Assembly: GCA_030562195.1 (NCBI GenBank)
Contig: JAUJPP010000006.1
Location: 7,440,001-7,504,000 of the forward strand
DNA: 64,000 nt
Source: Nipponacmea schrenckii
Taxonomy: Eukaryota; Mollusca; Gastropoda; Lottiidae
Direction of reading: 5' to 3'
Shown here: piece by piece, positions 25,301 to 38,100 of the stretch
Numbering within the stretch: position 1 is the first letter of the stretch
Layout of the letters: every line of letters begins with the position of its first letter
The notes under the pieces: model-generated
Database searches by the model: none
What the model was told of the DNA's origin: nothing
Seen by the model: only the letters and a program-made list of their open reading frames with translations
Translations under genes and position numbers: made by a program

Positions 25301-28300
25301 TTACAGTGTTCCTCAAGTTTCTTACAGCTTTTAACTTTTTATAAGATTTTTATATTCAATACATTATGTAGTCCAGGCACTAAACCTATATTAAATGACT
25401 GATATGTAAAGACTCTCTGTTGAAATTGTCCAATAAATCATGTACTTTTGTTTTTTACAGATTTGTATATGAGAAATTTTTTAAAGCTATGGAATGGTAT
25501 CATGTTGGTGCTATAGCAGAAGCTGGACAAGAATTACCAGAATATCATATAGAATTACAAGAACATCTACACAAAGAAGGAATATCTGTCTCAGTTAAAC
25601 GTAAAATAACTAAAGATGCTCAGGAATTGGATGTGTCTCAGATATTTTCAGACCTCAGATCTCAGAATGTCAGAATTATCATTGCTGATTTTTTTGTTGG
25701 TGCTGCGAGAGCTATTATGTGCGAAGCTTATAGACAGGTATTTCTCCAACAAATCTATTTTGGGGTTTAGAGTTTTGTATACTATCTTAGCCATTTTGAA
25801 TGTCACTTGAAATATTTAGAATCTATGCAGCCACAAATTTGCAGTTGAAATGCATATATAAGAAAACTACCCATAATTATTTTATTTCCAGAAAATGACA
25901 GCTCATCAAGGCTATGTTTGGTTTTTACCATCTTGGTACACAACAGATTGGTGGGATGTTGATTTTTATAATAGTCCACCTAATCCTGGTGATATTCGAC
26001 CTCAAGAATCTGTACCATGTACTACTGAAGAATTATTGTACGCTATAGATGGTCATTTTATTTTGACAAAGGCTTTCACTGATGTTGATAATAAATTAGT
26101 AGCTGGTGGTATAACAGTCAAGGAATATAAAGATCAGTATTCAGTTAGAGTTGGTCAGGCAGTAAGTTTATATGAGCTTTTGAGATCATTGATTTATTTA
26201 TTTATACTTGCTCTCACTTTGTGAAACAGACAATTGCTTTTTGGTATCTCAGTAATATGGTCTTATTTTGTTTTAATATACCTTTAATTGATATTCTTTT
26301 AGGATGTAGAAGAAAGTGAGTTTTCTAGTTTTGTTTATGATGGTGTTTGGGTATTTGCTCAGGCTTTGCATAAATTATTGTCTCGTCATCCTGGTGTGGA
26401 AAAACGATTACAAGATCCAGATGTTCACAAGTGAGTATGGTCTATTAATTTATACCTAATTATTACTGATGGTTTGCTCTATATATTTATTAGTCCTGGG
26501 GAGCTGAAATGTCCAACTGTATGGAATTAATGATAAAATGTCAAAATGAGACTTGAGATTTATTAATCTTTCAGTGTATTTATGGATGCATTGAATGCAA
26601 CCAGTTTTCAAGGTGTATCTGGTTATATACAATTTGATGGGAGTGATAGATTGGGTAATGTTGATGTCATCCAGTTCTTCCACAATGAGACTAGATTAAT
26701 AGGGCGGTATACTCCACTAGGAAATAATGATGAAGGTTATCTAGAAATCTATAATAAAAGGATCAAATGGTTAACACCATCAGGAATGAGACCAGATGAT
26801 GGTCATGATTGTAAGTTTTTTTGTTTTCTAACCTTGAAAATAGAGTAATTTACTGAGCTCAGTACCACTAAATTGATTAAATCACAAAATGAGATAATTT
26901 GAACTTTTTCTTGTTAAAGTCTGCAATATATTGGCTAAATGATGTGGTAAAATAAGGAATGCAACTTCCAGCAATGACACAAGCATGACATTGCATTGAT
27001 TCTCTTACATGTAATAATACCTACATATCTATTGTATTTATTGTCTTTCAGCCCACAGTCAATGTGCTATAGAGTCATTTAGACTGTTTTTAGGATCTAC
27101 ATGTGACATGGCTGTCACTGTAGCTAATATTATGGGGTTTGCTGCCTTTATCTGTGTTACTATTATCTGTCTTGTTCTTATAAAATGCAGGTAGGTTGTT
27201 TGCATTTACTCATTATTCTGATATTTTTTTCTAAAATGTCTGCTATGCTTAACATCTAAACTGTTCATCCAGTTGTTGCTTGAAATTACAAAATAAATAA
27301 AATATTATTCAATTTCTAGATATGATGCAAAAGTAAGAGTTACTACAGAAAGAATGAAAGAGTTGGGATTATTTTCTACAGATTTTGCTCAGTGTTTATC
27401 ATTAGATCAGTGGGAAGTAAACAGAGAATGTGTAGTGTTAAATAGAAGATTAGGTGAAGGTGCATTTGGAACTGTTTATGGTGGTGAAGCTTTCCTGGAC
27501 CCTGAGGGCTGGGTAGCTGTTGCTGTTAAAACTTTAAAGATTGGATCAACAATGGAAGAGAAGGTAATTATTGATTCTATTATTTTTAGTTTTCGAGTTC
27601 AAGGTAATGGTTGCATTATACCTTGTGTATTGTTTGCATTTTGCTTCTCTGCAAGAAGGCATCACAATAAAAGAGGGGGCTGTTCCTCACTGATTTAGCA
27701 AAACATTTCTCATTTGATTAGTATAGTCCTTCACCCATTGTTATTTCAGCTGAATTTTTTAAGTGAAGCTGAAGTAATGAAGAGATTTAAACATGACAAT
27801 ATTGTACAGTTATTAGGTGTTTGTACAAGGGGAGAACCTGTATATTGTATCATGGAGTTTATGTTGCATGGTAGTTCTTCATTCACTTTTTTATGAAATC
27901 TTTTATCCTAGCTTACAAATTTGTAAAAAAAAGTGCTGGATGTATACATATTTGTGTAGATGGTTACAAGACCATGTTCAATAATAGCACAAAACAGTAT
28001 GAACAATATGATGTGAAACCCTTGTAAATCTCATTTCTGAAAAAAAGAATAAATTTATGTGCATTTTATTAACCAGGTGACTTGAAAACCTACCTATTAT
28101 CAAGACGAAATATTGTTGATAATAAAGATATTAGAGAAGCTGAAGATATTAATGCTACCAGTTTAACCCAAATGGCTAAAGATATTGCATCTGGTTTAAT
28201 ATATTTACATGGTCTTAGATATGTTCATAGGTAATTGTTTTTATAGTTTTTATACGCCCACATGGAAATGTGGACGTATATTGCCGTCGCCCGTCGGTCC

Positions 28301-31300
28301 GTCGGTCCGTCCACATTTGTTGTATCCACGATAGAGGCTACAGTTTTTATCCGATTTTAATGAAACTTGGTATACATGTATATATTGATGATATCTCAGT
28401 CAAGTTCGAAAATGGAAATTATCGCATGAACGGTTTTTGAGTTATTGCACTTGACTTAGTAAAAACGCGTCAAATTTGGGTTGTATCCACAATAGAGGCT
28501 ACAGTTTTTATCCAATCTTAATGAAACTTGGTATACATGTATATATTGATGATATCTCGGTCAAGTTCGAAAATGGAAATTTTCACATGAACGGTTTTTG
28601 AGTTATTGCCCTTGACTTAGTAAAAACGCGTCAAATTTGGGTTGTATCCACAATAGAGGCTACAGTTTTTATCCGATCTTAATGAAACTTGGTATACATG
28701 TATATATTGATGATATCTCGGTCAAGTTCGAAAATTGAAATTATCGAATAAATGGATTTTGAGTTATTGCCCTTGACTTAGAAAAAACGCGTCAAATTTG
28801 GGTTGTATCCACAATAGAGGCTACAGTTTTTATCCGATCTTAATGAAACTTGGTATACATGTATATATTGATGATATCTCGGTCAAGTTCGAAAATGGAA
28901 ATTTTCGCATGAAAGGTTTTTGAGTTATTGCCCTTGACTTAGTAAAAACGCGTCAAATTTGGGTTGTATCCACAATAGAGGCTATAGTTTTTATCCGATC
29001 TTAATGAAACTTGGTATACATGTATATATTGATGATATTTCGGTCAAGTTCGAAAATTGAAATTATCGAATGAACGGATTTTGAGTTATTGCCCTTGACT
29101 TAGTAAAAACGTTTCAAATTTGGGCTGTATTCACGATACAAGCTACAGTTTTTATCCGATCTTAATGAAACTTGGTATACATGTATGTATTGATGATATC
29201 TCGGTCAAGTTCGAAAATGGAAATTATCGTATGAACGGTTTTTGAGTTATTGCACTTGACTTAGTAAAAACGCGTCAAATTTGGGTTGTATCCACAATAG
29301 AGGCTACAGTTTTTATCCGATCTTAATGAAACTTGGTATACATGTATATATTGATGATATCTCAGTCAAGTTCGAAAATGGAAATTATTGCATGCACGTT
29401 TTTTGAGTTATTGCACTTGACTTAGTAAAAACGCGTCAAATTTGGGTTGTATCCACAATAGAGGCTACAGGTTTTATCTGATCTTAATGAAACTTGGTAT
29501 ACATGTATATATTGATGATATCTCTGTCAAGTTCAAAAATGGAAATCATTGCATGAACGGATTTTGAGTTATTGCCTTGACTTAGTAAAAATGCGTCAAA
29601 TTAGGATTGTATCCATGAAAGAGGCTACAGTTTTTATCCGATCTTAATGAAACTTGGTATACATGTATATACTGATGATATCTCGGTCAAGTTCCAAAAT
29701 GGAAATTATCGAATGAACAGATTTTGAGTTATTGCCCTTGACTTCGTAAAAACGCGTCAAATTTGGGTTATATCCACGATATAGGCTACAGTTTTTATCA
29801 GAAATTCAAATTTGACGATTTTTTGATGAATAGTTTATGAGTAATTGCCCTTGACTAAGTAAAATTGCGTAAAAATTCATTTTCTGTAGACACTATAGAA
29901 GCTACAATTATCTATGGATTTTAATGAAACTTGGTATGAGCATTGGAATTGATAAGAGGGCGGTCAAGTTCGATTTGGACGATTTTGCGATAAACAGTTT
30001 TGGAGTTATTGCCCCTGCCTCTATATTTGTTGTAGACAAAATAGAAGCTACAATTTTCAATTGATTTAAATGAAACTTGGTGTGAGCATTGGAATTGATA
30101 AGACACAGTCAAGTTCGAATTTGATGATTTTTCGATGAACAGTTTTTTAGTTATTGCCCTTGATTTAGTAAGATTGTGTCAAAATTTTTTTGTGGTTCAA
30201 TAGAAGCTACAATTTTCAATGGATTTTGATGAAACTTGGTGTTTTTGAGTTTTTGCCCTTGACTTCAATATCCATTTAGTGAATGTTTTTGAGTCATTGC
30301 TGTATTTATTTTTCAAATTCAATGCTGCCAGTGGGCGTATGTTACCTTGCCTGGCAAGCTATCTTTGTTTATGGGAAATCTGTATCTAAAATATTCTCGT
30401 ATTTACTGTGCACCTGAAACAAAATTGATTATGACATGGCCAGAAGTAAAGTGGTTACTCCAATTCTATCAATATTAACTCATAGGTTAGGGAAAAACTA
30501 TTAGCATCTGTATCTATTACTCTTTTTTTTATACTGATCCATTCTTATACAAGATAAGCTACATGAATTGCATAAAGTATATTCACTAAATTTTGTTCTT
30601 GAAGCACTATATTTTTCATTATGTTGTCACTTCTGGTTGAAGACTAAAGGGAAGTAACTCTTTGATGTTGATTAACTCCCTGAAACTTTTTTTTTTCAAA
30701 TAGAGATTTAGCATGTAGAAATTGTTTAGTACATGCTGATAAAACTATAAAATTAGCTGATTTTGGTATGACAAGGAAAATGCATGATTCTGATTATTAC
30801 AGGTTTAATAGAAAAGGTTAGTTAAAATTGATTTTCATGTTTAAATAATGTCTGAATAAAAGACCCTACCAAACTACAATATATGCCATTTTCTAATTTT
30901 CATATATCTATTTCTTTTTGTCAAATTTATATCATTGATTCTTTTGATTATGTAATTCACCAGTTATTTTTCTTTATGAGTATTCAGACGTAGATATTTA
31001 TAGTTATATGAATAATAAATCTTGTTTTTCATAATTTGACCACGTTTGGATGTAAAATAGTGGTTTTTTTTTAAGGGATAATAGGTCTTAGTATGAACAT
31101 TAACATGGCAAATAAGAGCTCTATTCATCAGTAAATATACCTGTTGCCATAAATAACATAAAAGATATAAATAAATAGCCAAAAACTAAGATATTATCCT
31201 TAAAGATGCATTTGATTATTGAAAAATGCTTAATAAATTTATGAAACGTATTTTAAAAATGACTTAGTTTTGTGAAGTTTCCAGATTTTAAGGGATTCTG

Positions 31301-32593
31301 TTACTTTATGACACCAGATAAGTTTACTGATGAATAAATTCTCATATTGACCATTTTGGAAAACTACAATTTTATGTTCATGCTAAGACACAGTATCCCT
31401 TTAACAATGACATAGGTTCCTTCATATTAAAGAACTGAAAAATATGTAGCTATATACTTATTATTAATTGCAGGCATGTTACCTGTACGTTGGATGTCAC
31501 CAGAAAGTTTATGGGACGGTATATTCACAGCTAAATCAGATGTGTGGAGTTATGGTGTATTAATTTATGAGATTATAACGTTTGGTAGTTTTCCTTATCA
31601 AGGCTTGTCAAATAATCAAGTATTAGAATATGTTAAAACAGGAAATAAACTTGTAATGCCTAATGGCTGTCCTGGGCCTGTGTAAGTTATTTTTTTTTTT
31701 CATTTTCTCATTTACTTTAGCCTGTATGAGTAAGCAATATTTAAATATATTCATAAACACCATCTTCATAGCACAATAGTTGCAGAAGAGTAAAACTCCT
31801 TTAATTTTATTTCATTTCATCTTTGAACCACTAAAACACTTTAAATAACAAAAATGGTACATAAAATACATGTTGGTCTCACTGATGCACTGTGTAGAAT
31901 ATTGACATTATGTTAAACATGCTTCTTTTGACACTACTTCATAAAATGTTCATGGATCAGATCTGTTTATGGTATTGTATTGATTCTGGATTGCTGATAG
32001 TTTGATCATTTACTTTTAATTCTTGTCTTTTCAGGTATGATTTTCTCAACTGGTGTTTATCTTTTGATATGAAGGCTAGACCAGATATTCATCAAATATA
32101 TGAATTTTTAGAAAAATTTCCTGATCTTTTAACACCATGTATTGAAGCACCAATGACAAGTGTGGTAATGGAGGATACAGACTCTTTAGAGATGGCATTA
32201 CCATCAAATCAAAATACTGTTAATTTACCTGCATCTCCTATAGCTTATCTACATAGACGATCTCTTGGTTCACAAGAGAAATTACCTGTATCTAGAAAAA
32301 CTTCTAATACATTACAGCCAGGTAATAAAACAATACAAAAGTCTCAATCGAGAACTATTTTAATGCCAAATGATCAGTCCAGACGCAATAGTATTACTAC
32401 ACCATTAGTCACACAGTATGTAAATTACGACATACATAGAAGTAGTTCTTACCAGAAACAATTAATGACACTGGCAGCAGGTGACAAATGTGATACAAGT
32501 GATTATTTCAGTGATAATTCAAAAGAAATTCAAATTCAAAATTTGCGAGAGGGTGGTGTGAAAGAGATTTGTCAAACAATTACTTCATTGTGA
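22315..32593 (+). CDS. VKR: Venus kinase receptor (VKR), complete, 1311 aa
   Basis: Single-pass receptor tyrosine kinase with a class C GPCR-like ligand module. Exons: 22315-22387 (acceptor 22238), 22591-22801, 23078-23215, 23500-23726, 23851-24369, 24665-24829, 25043-25196, 25461-25737, 25892-26161, 26303-26430, 26575-26810, 27052-27190, 27320-27563, 27750-27870, 28077-28230, 30704-30816, 31474-31681, 32035-32593; all phases agree. Residues 1-20 are a signal peptide. The venus-flytrap module spans about 367-790 ([29 protein letters not shown]), the membrane span about 820-843. Kinase: [11 protein letters not shown], Lys916, Glu933, HRDLACRN (1018-1025), DFGMTR (1038-1043), activation-loop Tyr1050-Tyr1051 and PVRWMSPES, all as in insulin receptors; no key residue is missing. 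The 150-residue tail has a YVNY motif that could bind Grb2 (inference). Known VKRs bind amino acids in schistosomes and the neuropeptide OEH in mosquitoes; the ligand here is unknown. Confidence 0.94.
28253..30365 (+). mobile_element. Pearl-like element in VKR intron 15 (sub-family B)
   Basis: 5' hairpin at 28253-28278, short CCGTCGGT tract, then ten units with a nearly exact 161-bp period (landmark 'tgtatccac' at 28321, 28482, 28643, 28804, 28965, 29126, 29287, 29448, 29608, 29769), two to three divergent units of another type, and the 3' block ending CTATCTT at 30365. The first eight units are very similar. It starts 22 bp past the 5' splice site. No coding capacity. Confidence 0.92.
31071..31404. 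mobile_element. TTAA-flanked MITE, copy 2, in VKR intron 16
   Basis: TTAA at 31071-31074 and 31401-31404. The termini are imperfect inverted repeats containing TTAAGGGATA and GTCTTAG(T/C)ATGAACAT, and match the 14.8-kb copy. Its right end lies about 70 bp before the acceptor of exon 17 (31474). Confidence 0.75.
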
Positions 32594-33340
32594 TATATTC
32601 AATATGTGATCACCTAGAATTGTGATTATCACTAGATTGTGTTCAGTGTTCATTTTATCTTCCAATGTTAAAGATAGAATGCAAGGTTCAGAATCAGAAA
32701 GGTTTTTTTAGTGAGTATGCTAAACTTCCCTTATCTCCATTAGTTTTAATACCCCTGAAATGACGCATGAATCATGTCCAAAGAGTTGACAGATTTACTT
32801 CATTTCCATGTATTTCTTTGTTTTAAAGTTATTTAATGAAGAGCCATTTTGTTATAAAAGTCAATCTAACCATTGATACAGTAAGTCATGTTCTTTTCAT
32901 TTGCAATTATGTCTACTTATTGTTTATCTATTTCAAAGTGATAGGCTTTTTCATCCAATCTGATATCACTTTGAATTTCCTCAAATATAACTTTTTTGTA
33001 TTTATATTTTGTATTCTGATGTGTAAGCCTAATTATTTTGTAATCAGGAATCCGTTTTTATTCACAAAAATACACAGTGAAGGTCAAGGTTGTTAGGTGG
33101 TACTTTAAAATATCATAATAGTATTACTGACATAGTGTTCTGAACTCACCTTAACAGTAATGCATAGTGAATATTGAAGTAAACATTATCCACTCAGTGC
33201 TTTATATGCTATTAAGCTCACCTTTATAAATCCTTTTATTTGACAAAAATGGCACATGTTTTCTTTACTTTTTATTTTGTTTTTCTTCTGTTCATTTTCT
33301 GAGATAAATGTTATATCTATGTTGAAATTGTTATGTAAAT

Positions 33341-33346
33341 AATAAA
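33341..33346 (+). terminator. VKR polyadenylation signal candidate
   Basis: AATAAA about 750 nt after the VKR stop codon, the best signal before the repeat-rich region; the 3' UTR between has no other recognised feature. Confidence 0.45.
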
Positions 33347-33659
33347 TGTTAATAATAATTTGATATGAAGTTACAATTTATTCAAACTGCCCATATCTAC
33401 ACGAAGTGAATGAAGTACCTCATTATGGTGCATGGATATTAAGCTGAAAGTATTGGATGGATGCATTATATGATAACTTTTTAAAATTTTATAAATTTCT
33501 TCTTATACATCCAAATGTTTCTAGTAGTAAAATTTGCCTCCTTCAGAGATGCTATTGGAAATCTCTTGTATTAACTGAGCGTTACCTGTAATGTCAGCTT
33601 GCTGAAAGCAGACATTAACTTCTTATCTACAAACCAGACAACAACCAATACTTCGACGG

Positions 33660-33830
33660 CTCTCGAATGGAATTGTTCGAAACTTGCTGACTCCATTTCC
33701 AGCTACTGATAGCTTTGGACAGATATGGCCTGGAGAGAGGCAGAAAACCGTAGCCTAAAAACTGGGGATTTTGCGGCTGCGGGAAATTTAAACGTATTTA
33801 AATACCTCGAATATACAGTATTTGGAAGTA
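33660..33830 (+). repeat. Dispersed repeat R4, copy 1
   Basis: Shares about 165 bp with 54230-54400: CTTGCTGACTC, CTGATAGCT, GATATGGC, GGGGATTTT and ATACCTCGAAT occur in the same order. Class unknown. Confidence 0.6.
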
Positions 33831-34139
33831 TGGATGCAATTACGTACAGGATTGATAGTACATGTATATGTTGTTCCTCTTCACATTTTCCAAGCTTCCA
33901 TTTAAAACAAATACAATGAATGGTATATATTTTATGTGAAATGATTAACATTTTCATTTAAAACCAATATCCAAAACTTAAATCATAAACTATTATCAAA
34001 GCTTCATGCATATGTGATCGGATTTAGCATCACTTTCTTAATTAATATATATACTTAAATTTATTAGTTGGTCTCTAACACTAACATTCCTTCAGATTAT
34101 CTGACTTTTATTAAATAAAACGCCATGTGATGCATGGTA

Positions 34140-34179
34140 TATGGAACACCGTAACAGAAGGCAGTTACGGCGTTCCATA
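34140..34179. repeat. Short inverted repeat (16-bp arms)
   Basis: Arms TATGGAACACCGTAAC and GTTACGGCGTTCCATA pair at 15 of 16 positions around an 8-base loop. Part of the right arm (GCGTTCCATAA) recurs at 51660. Possibly a terminus of an unrecognised element. Confidence 0.6.
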
Positions 34180-34940
34180 ATTGTAGACTTACTGGTTGGA
34201 TAACGCTTAAAATAAAGTTAACATGCTCCTACGCATTCGTTATCAGTAGATAAAAAAGTCACAATGCCCTATCCTTATACGGATAAAGATATCCCGAATA
34301 TAACAACTTATATCCCGTGATGATTTTATGCATGAATGGTGGTTTGTTTATGCTCATGACAATAACAAACCCGTTTTTAAGCGGGAGGGGGGGGGGGGGG
34401 TGGAATACACTCACCCCTCTTTTCATTTTAAAAATTCTGTGGCCCCAACCTAATGATTCATGATTCATAGAAACACCAAGAAAAATAACAATTGAACATG
34501 AATATCATAGAAACGTCGTAAATTGAAACATGACTCAGAGCTTATCAACACCCATGTGAGGACATATTGACACATTTGACAAAATAACTATTAATTACTC
34601 AAAAAATTACCAACATTGACTATGTGCGAGATTCGTTTGGTTTTTCGAGGGCTCTTATGTATCATGTATCAAATTCTTTTTTTTATTCCATTTAACTCCC
34701 TTGATACGGCGACTGTTACAGTTGAGGTAAAAGACGAAATTTCGCATTAGTAGAATATAGAAATCAACTGAGCTTTAATCATTCTCATAATCCTAATGAC
34801 TATGACGGTCAAGTGAGGAAAAGTTGACGGATAAAAACTATGGCAAATATAAGAAAATATATAAACTACACATAAGTATATGGATACATTGGTTTTTGTT
34901 CAATAGGGCCTACAGTAAACCACAATTCTTGTAGCCTTGT
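34180..34940. other. Intergenic, between the convergent genes
   Basis: No exon seen. Contains a G13-class homopolymer at about 34387-34400. Lies downstream of VKR and of the minus-strand gene that ends at 35119. Confidence 0.4.
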
Positions 34941-34943
34941 CTA

Positions 34944-34949
34944 TTTATT
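34944..34949 (-). terminator. Polyadenylation signal for the small secreted-protein gene
   Basis: TTTATT on the plus strand reads AATAAA on the minus strand, 170 nt beyond the stop codon of the 136-aa gene. It gives a short, plausible 3' UTR. Confidence 0.5.
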
Positions 34950-35118
34950 ATAGGTAGTTTGCAAGCAGAGTAAGCTCTTTGTTTTAATTACAACAATATT
35001 TACATTTCCTTATATACAATATATTAATATCTTATAGTTGCTAATTATAAAAATATGAATATTAAATATTAACTTAAGTATGCCGATATTTATACAGACG
35101 CATCGAGCAGATATTATT

Positions 35119-38100
35119 CTATAATACGTTTTCAATAACAATGGTCCTTGTTAAAATGGAGATGATTGTTATTAAAACCACTTGTTGGTTCATTGTTGAA
35201 ACTCCACCTATAAAGAATCATAATTAAACATGTTGGTGAACAAATGTTAGCAAATTCATAATGAAATATCTATATAATAGGTTTGAAGACTTTTCAAATG
35301 CAATAATTCTACCGACAAAACATTTCTCCAATTCACAAAAATGGAGTTCGTTGGCGAACAATAATATGGGGTATAGATGGCGGCAACAAATGGACCCTCT
35401 GATCTGAATAAATGAACAGACGAAACATATTAATATTGTAATACACAAGTCTGTGTTTTGGAAATACGTATATCTAATTCATCTGATGTTAACTTGTCTG
35501 AATACTAACCAGAACACATTTCTTTAATTTGTTGAGCAGTTGTAACCATAAATTCTTCCAAATCCTCTCCTTGCGCATTATTACAAGATTCTACCATTCT
35601 TTTAAGACATTCAAATGCTGATTCGAATAATCTGCAAAGATGAATCACAGAAAGTTAATAATACGTCTACCCATTGATATACAGAACAACAGCCATGATT
35701 GAGACTATCTATGTTCCCATTTACAAACTATGCTCCACGCCATGATAGATTTACTTCAGATATCAATCTAGAACCTTTTATTGTCACACCTGCATGTTAA
35801 GATGCACATATTGTACGTACATGCAATAATTGGTTATAGATTGTTTTGTTGGTCCTTCTGCTGGGATCATATCCATGCAAACTTTTGGATTGCAGTCACT
35901 TAGTATACATTCAAAGACTGAAATATAAAAGTATTTTAGAAATGAATAAAAAAGATGAAGGTTCAGGTATAGAAGACTAACGAACTACCTAAGGTTAGCC
36001 GGCTTGATCTACTCACGACCGTAAACGAATCTTCTTGTAAGATCTCACTTGTGGTGTCAAAATGCTCGATTTCTAACATTTAGTTATATAGATGTCATCG
36101 AATGCCTGAATTTGCTTCAACCAATTCTAAAAAGTCCACTACCTCATAATAATGACATAATCTATCTTTAATACAATAAATCCATAAAAGTAAGTATAAA
36201 TAATCCTAGTTTTGAAACTCACCTAGAAGTGTTTCAACAATTACTTTAATGGATATATTGTCTCAATATAGAGATTCTATTTTTTTATCATGGCACACGG
36301 TAAATTCATATAAAGGACATATATTCTTTTTGACGAAGATGAGGACTTTTAATTTTATGTCCAGTCTGAGATATTATTGCTCTAAAGATACTGTTTGCTA
36401 TTTCACCAACTTGATAGTAATTACCTATTGATTCAAAGGTTATGACATCATTAACATATATCGTAAATAAATGTGACTTTTTCTTTGTTTGTTCTATATT
36501 GATAAATGATAGAGAGTCATTGATGTTCAAGTTATAGGTGCAGATTCGGTAGGGATGTGAACAGTATTTGCTTTTGTACGTGACCTGCTTCAGTAAGAGA
36601 AGTATAATGTACTGCAAAAATATATATAAAGAATTTTATGTAAATAACTAGATTAATTGCAGTAGATAAATAAAAGTATAACAACTGTACATTTTGAATG
36701 TGCCAGAAAAACAGTAGGCCTACCCGGTACAATTATTTAATTGTAAATGAAATGAATGAAATGAATGGAGTTTTAGGTCCTACTCTTCTGCACCTTATGG
36801 GCTAATGAGGACTGGCAACGCCATGAAGTGTGCAATGAGGGAAATTTTTGCCAGGACAGCGGCATTAGCCTACTCTTTTTGCGATTTCCAACTGTCGAAG
36901 GATCTTTAACGTTTACTGTATTTAAAGATGGGTTGCCTCATTAATTAGAGCCAAAGTAAGCTTACTAAAGGATTAATTGGGCTTTCTAATGAATAATCTA
37001 TGTGTTCTCAAGTTCAAAAGACCTATATGGACGTAGAAATGCTTGTGGAATCCATTTGACTCTGATCTATTTTGAAACGCTAAATCTAGACTCCATATTT
37101 GTTCACGTGACCAAATGACCTCATATGAATGAAGGCGTCTAAAAATTAATTTTGTATTTTATTATTAGTGAGTTAAAACTAATTTAAATTAATTCATAAT
37201 GTTTTTACGAAATGATATTTAATAGTTTTATTGCCTTTTGCTAGAGACATTAAATGGAATCCAATTATATATATATGAAAATAAGGGAAGGCAACTTTAA
37301 TTGTAGGTTCTACAATAGATTTATATAGTGCAATAGTAAGAGACAAAAGATCTACAAGAGATTTATTTAGTGCAATTGAAAGAGACGTTATATCTAATAT
37401 ACTTTTATGTAGTACAATAGGAAGAGACGTAAGTAAATTTATATAGTGAAATTGCGAGGGACATAAAATCTACAGTAGATTTATATAGTGCAATAGCAAG
37501 ATACGTCAGATCAACTATAGCCACGGATCTCAAATGGGAATTCACGGGGGCCCTTCCAGAAGATTAAGGTTTTAAAAAATGATAGTACTTGTACAGTGAC
37601 TTCTCTATAGAGAGGTAGTATGTTCGGGATAAAGATGGCAAATTCCAGGTCCCATTTAATCGGTTATCTATACTTTCTCAAGTGACCTCACTGTGCAGAG
37701 TGCATAATTCTAGCATTTGCATTACCTGAGTTGTGGTTTTGTTGATAATTTATTATGTGTAAAGATAAATGGTCTCTTCTCACATAATATTATATTACGT
37801 CACGTATAATAGATAGGAAATTCGCTTTGTGGTGATTGGCAAAACAAAATTGAAAATCCTGGGTACTATAGTTTCATGTAGTCCAATAGTAAGAGACCTA
37901 GGATCTACAGTAGATTTATATTGTGCAATTGTGGGGGACATAAAGGTGTAGAGTAGATTTATACAGTGCAATAGCAAGATACGTAGGATTTACAGTAGAT
38001 TTATATATAGCAATTGAAGAGACATTAAGATCAACAGTGGATACATATAGTGCAACATCTACAGGAGAATCATATAGTGCAATAGCAAGATACGTTAGAT

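Noticed and set aside
36306..36617. 103-codon minus-strand frame beginning with a signal-peptide-like MQYIILLLLK
   Set aside because: This frame cannot be joined in phase with the downstream exons of the 136-aa gene; the exon 36611-36585 is used in another frame.
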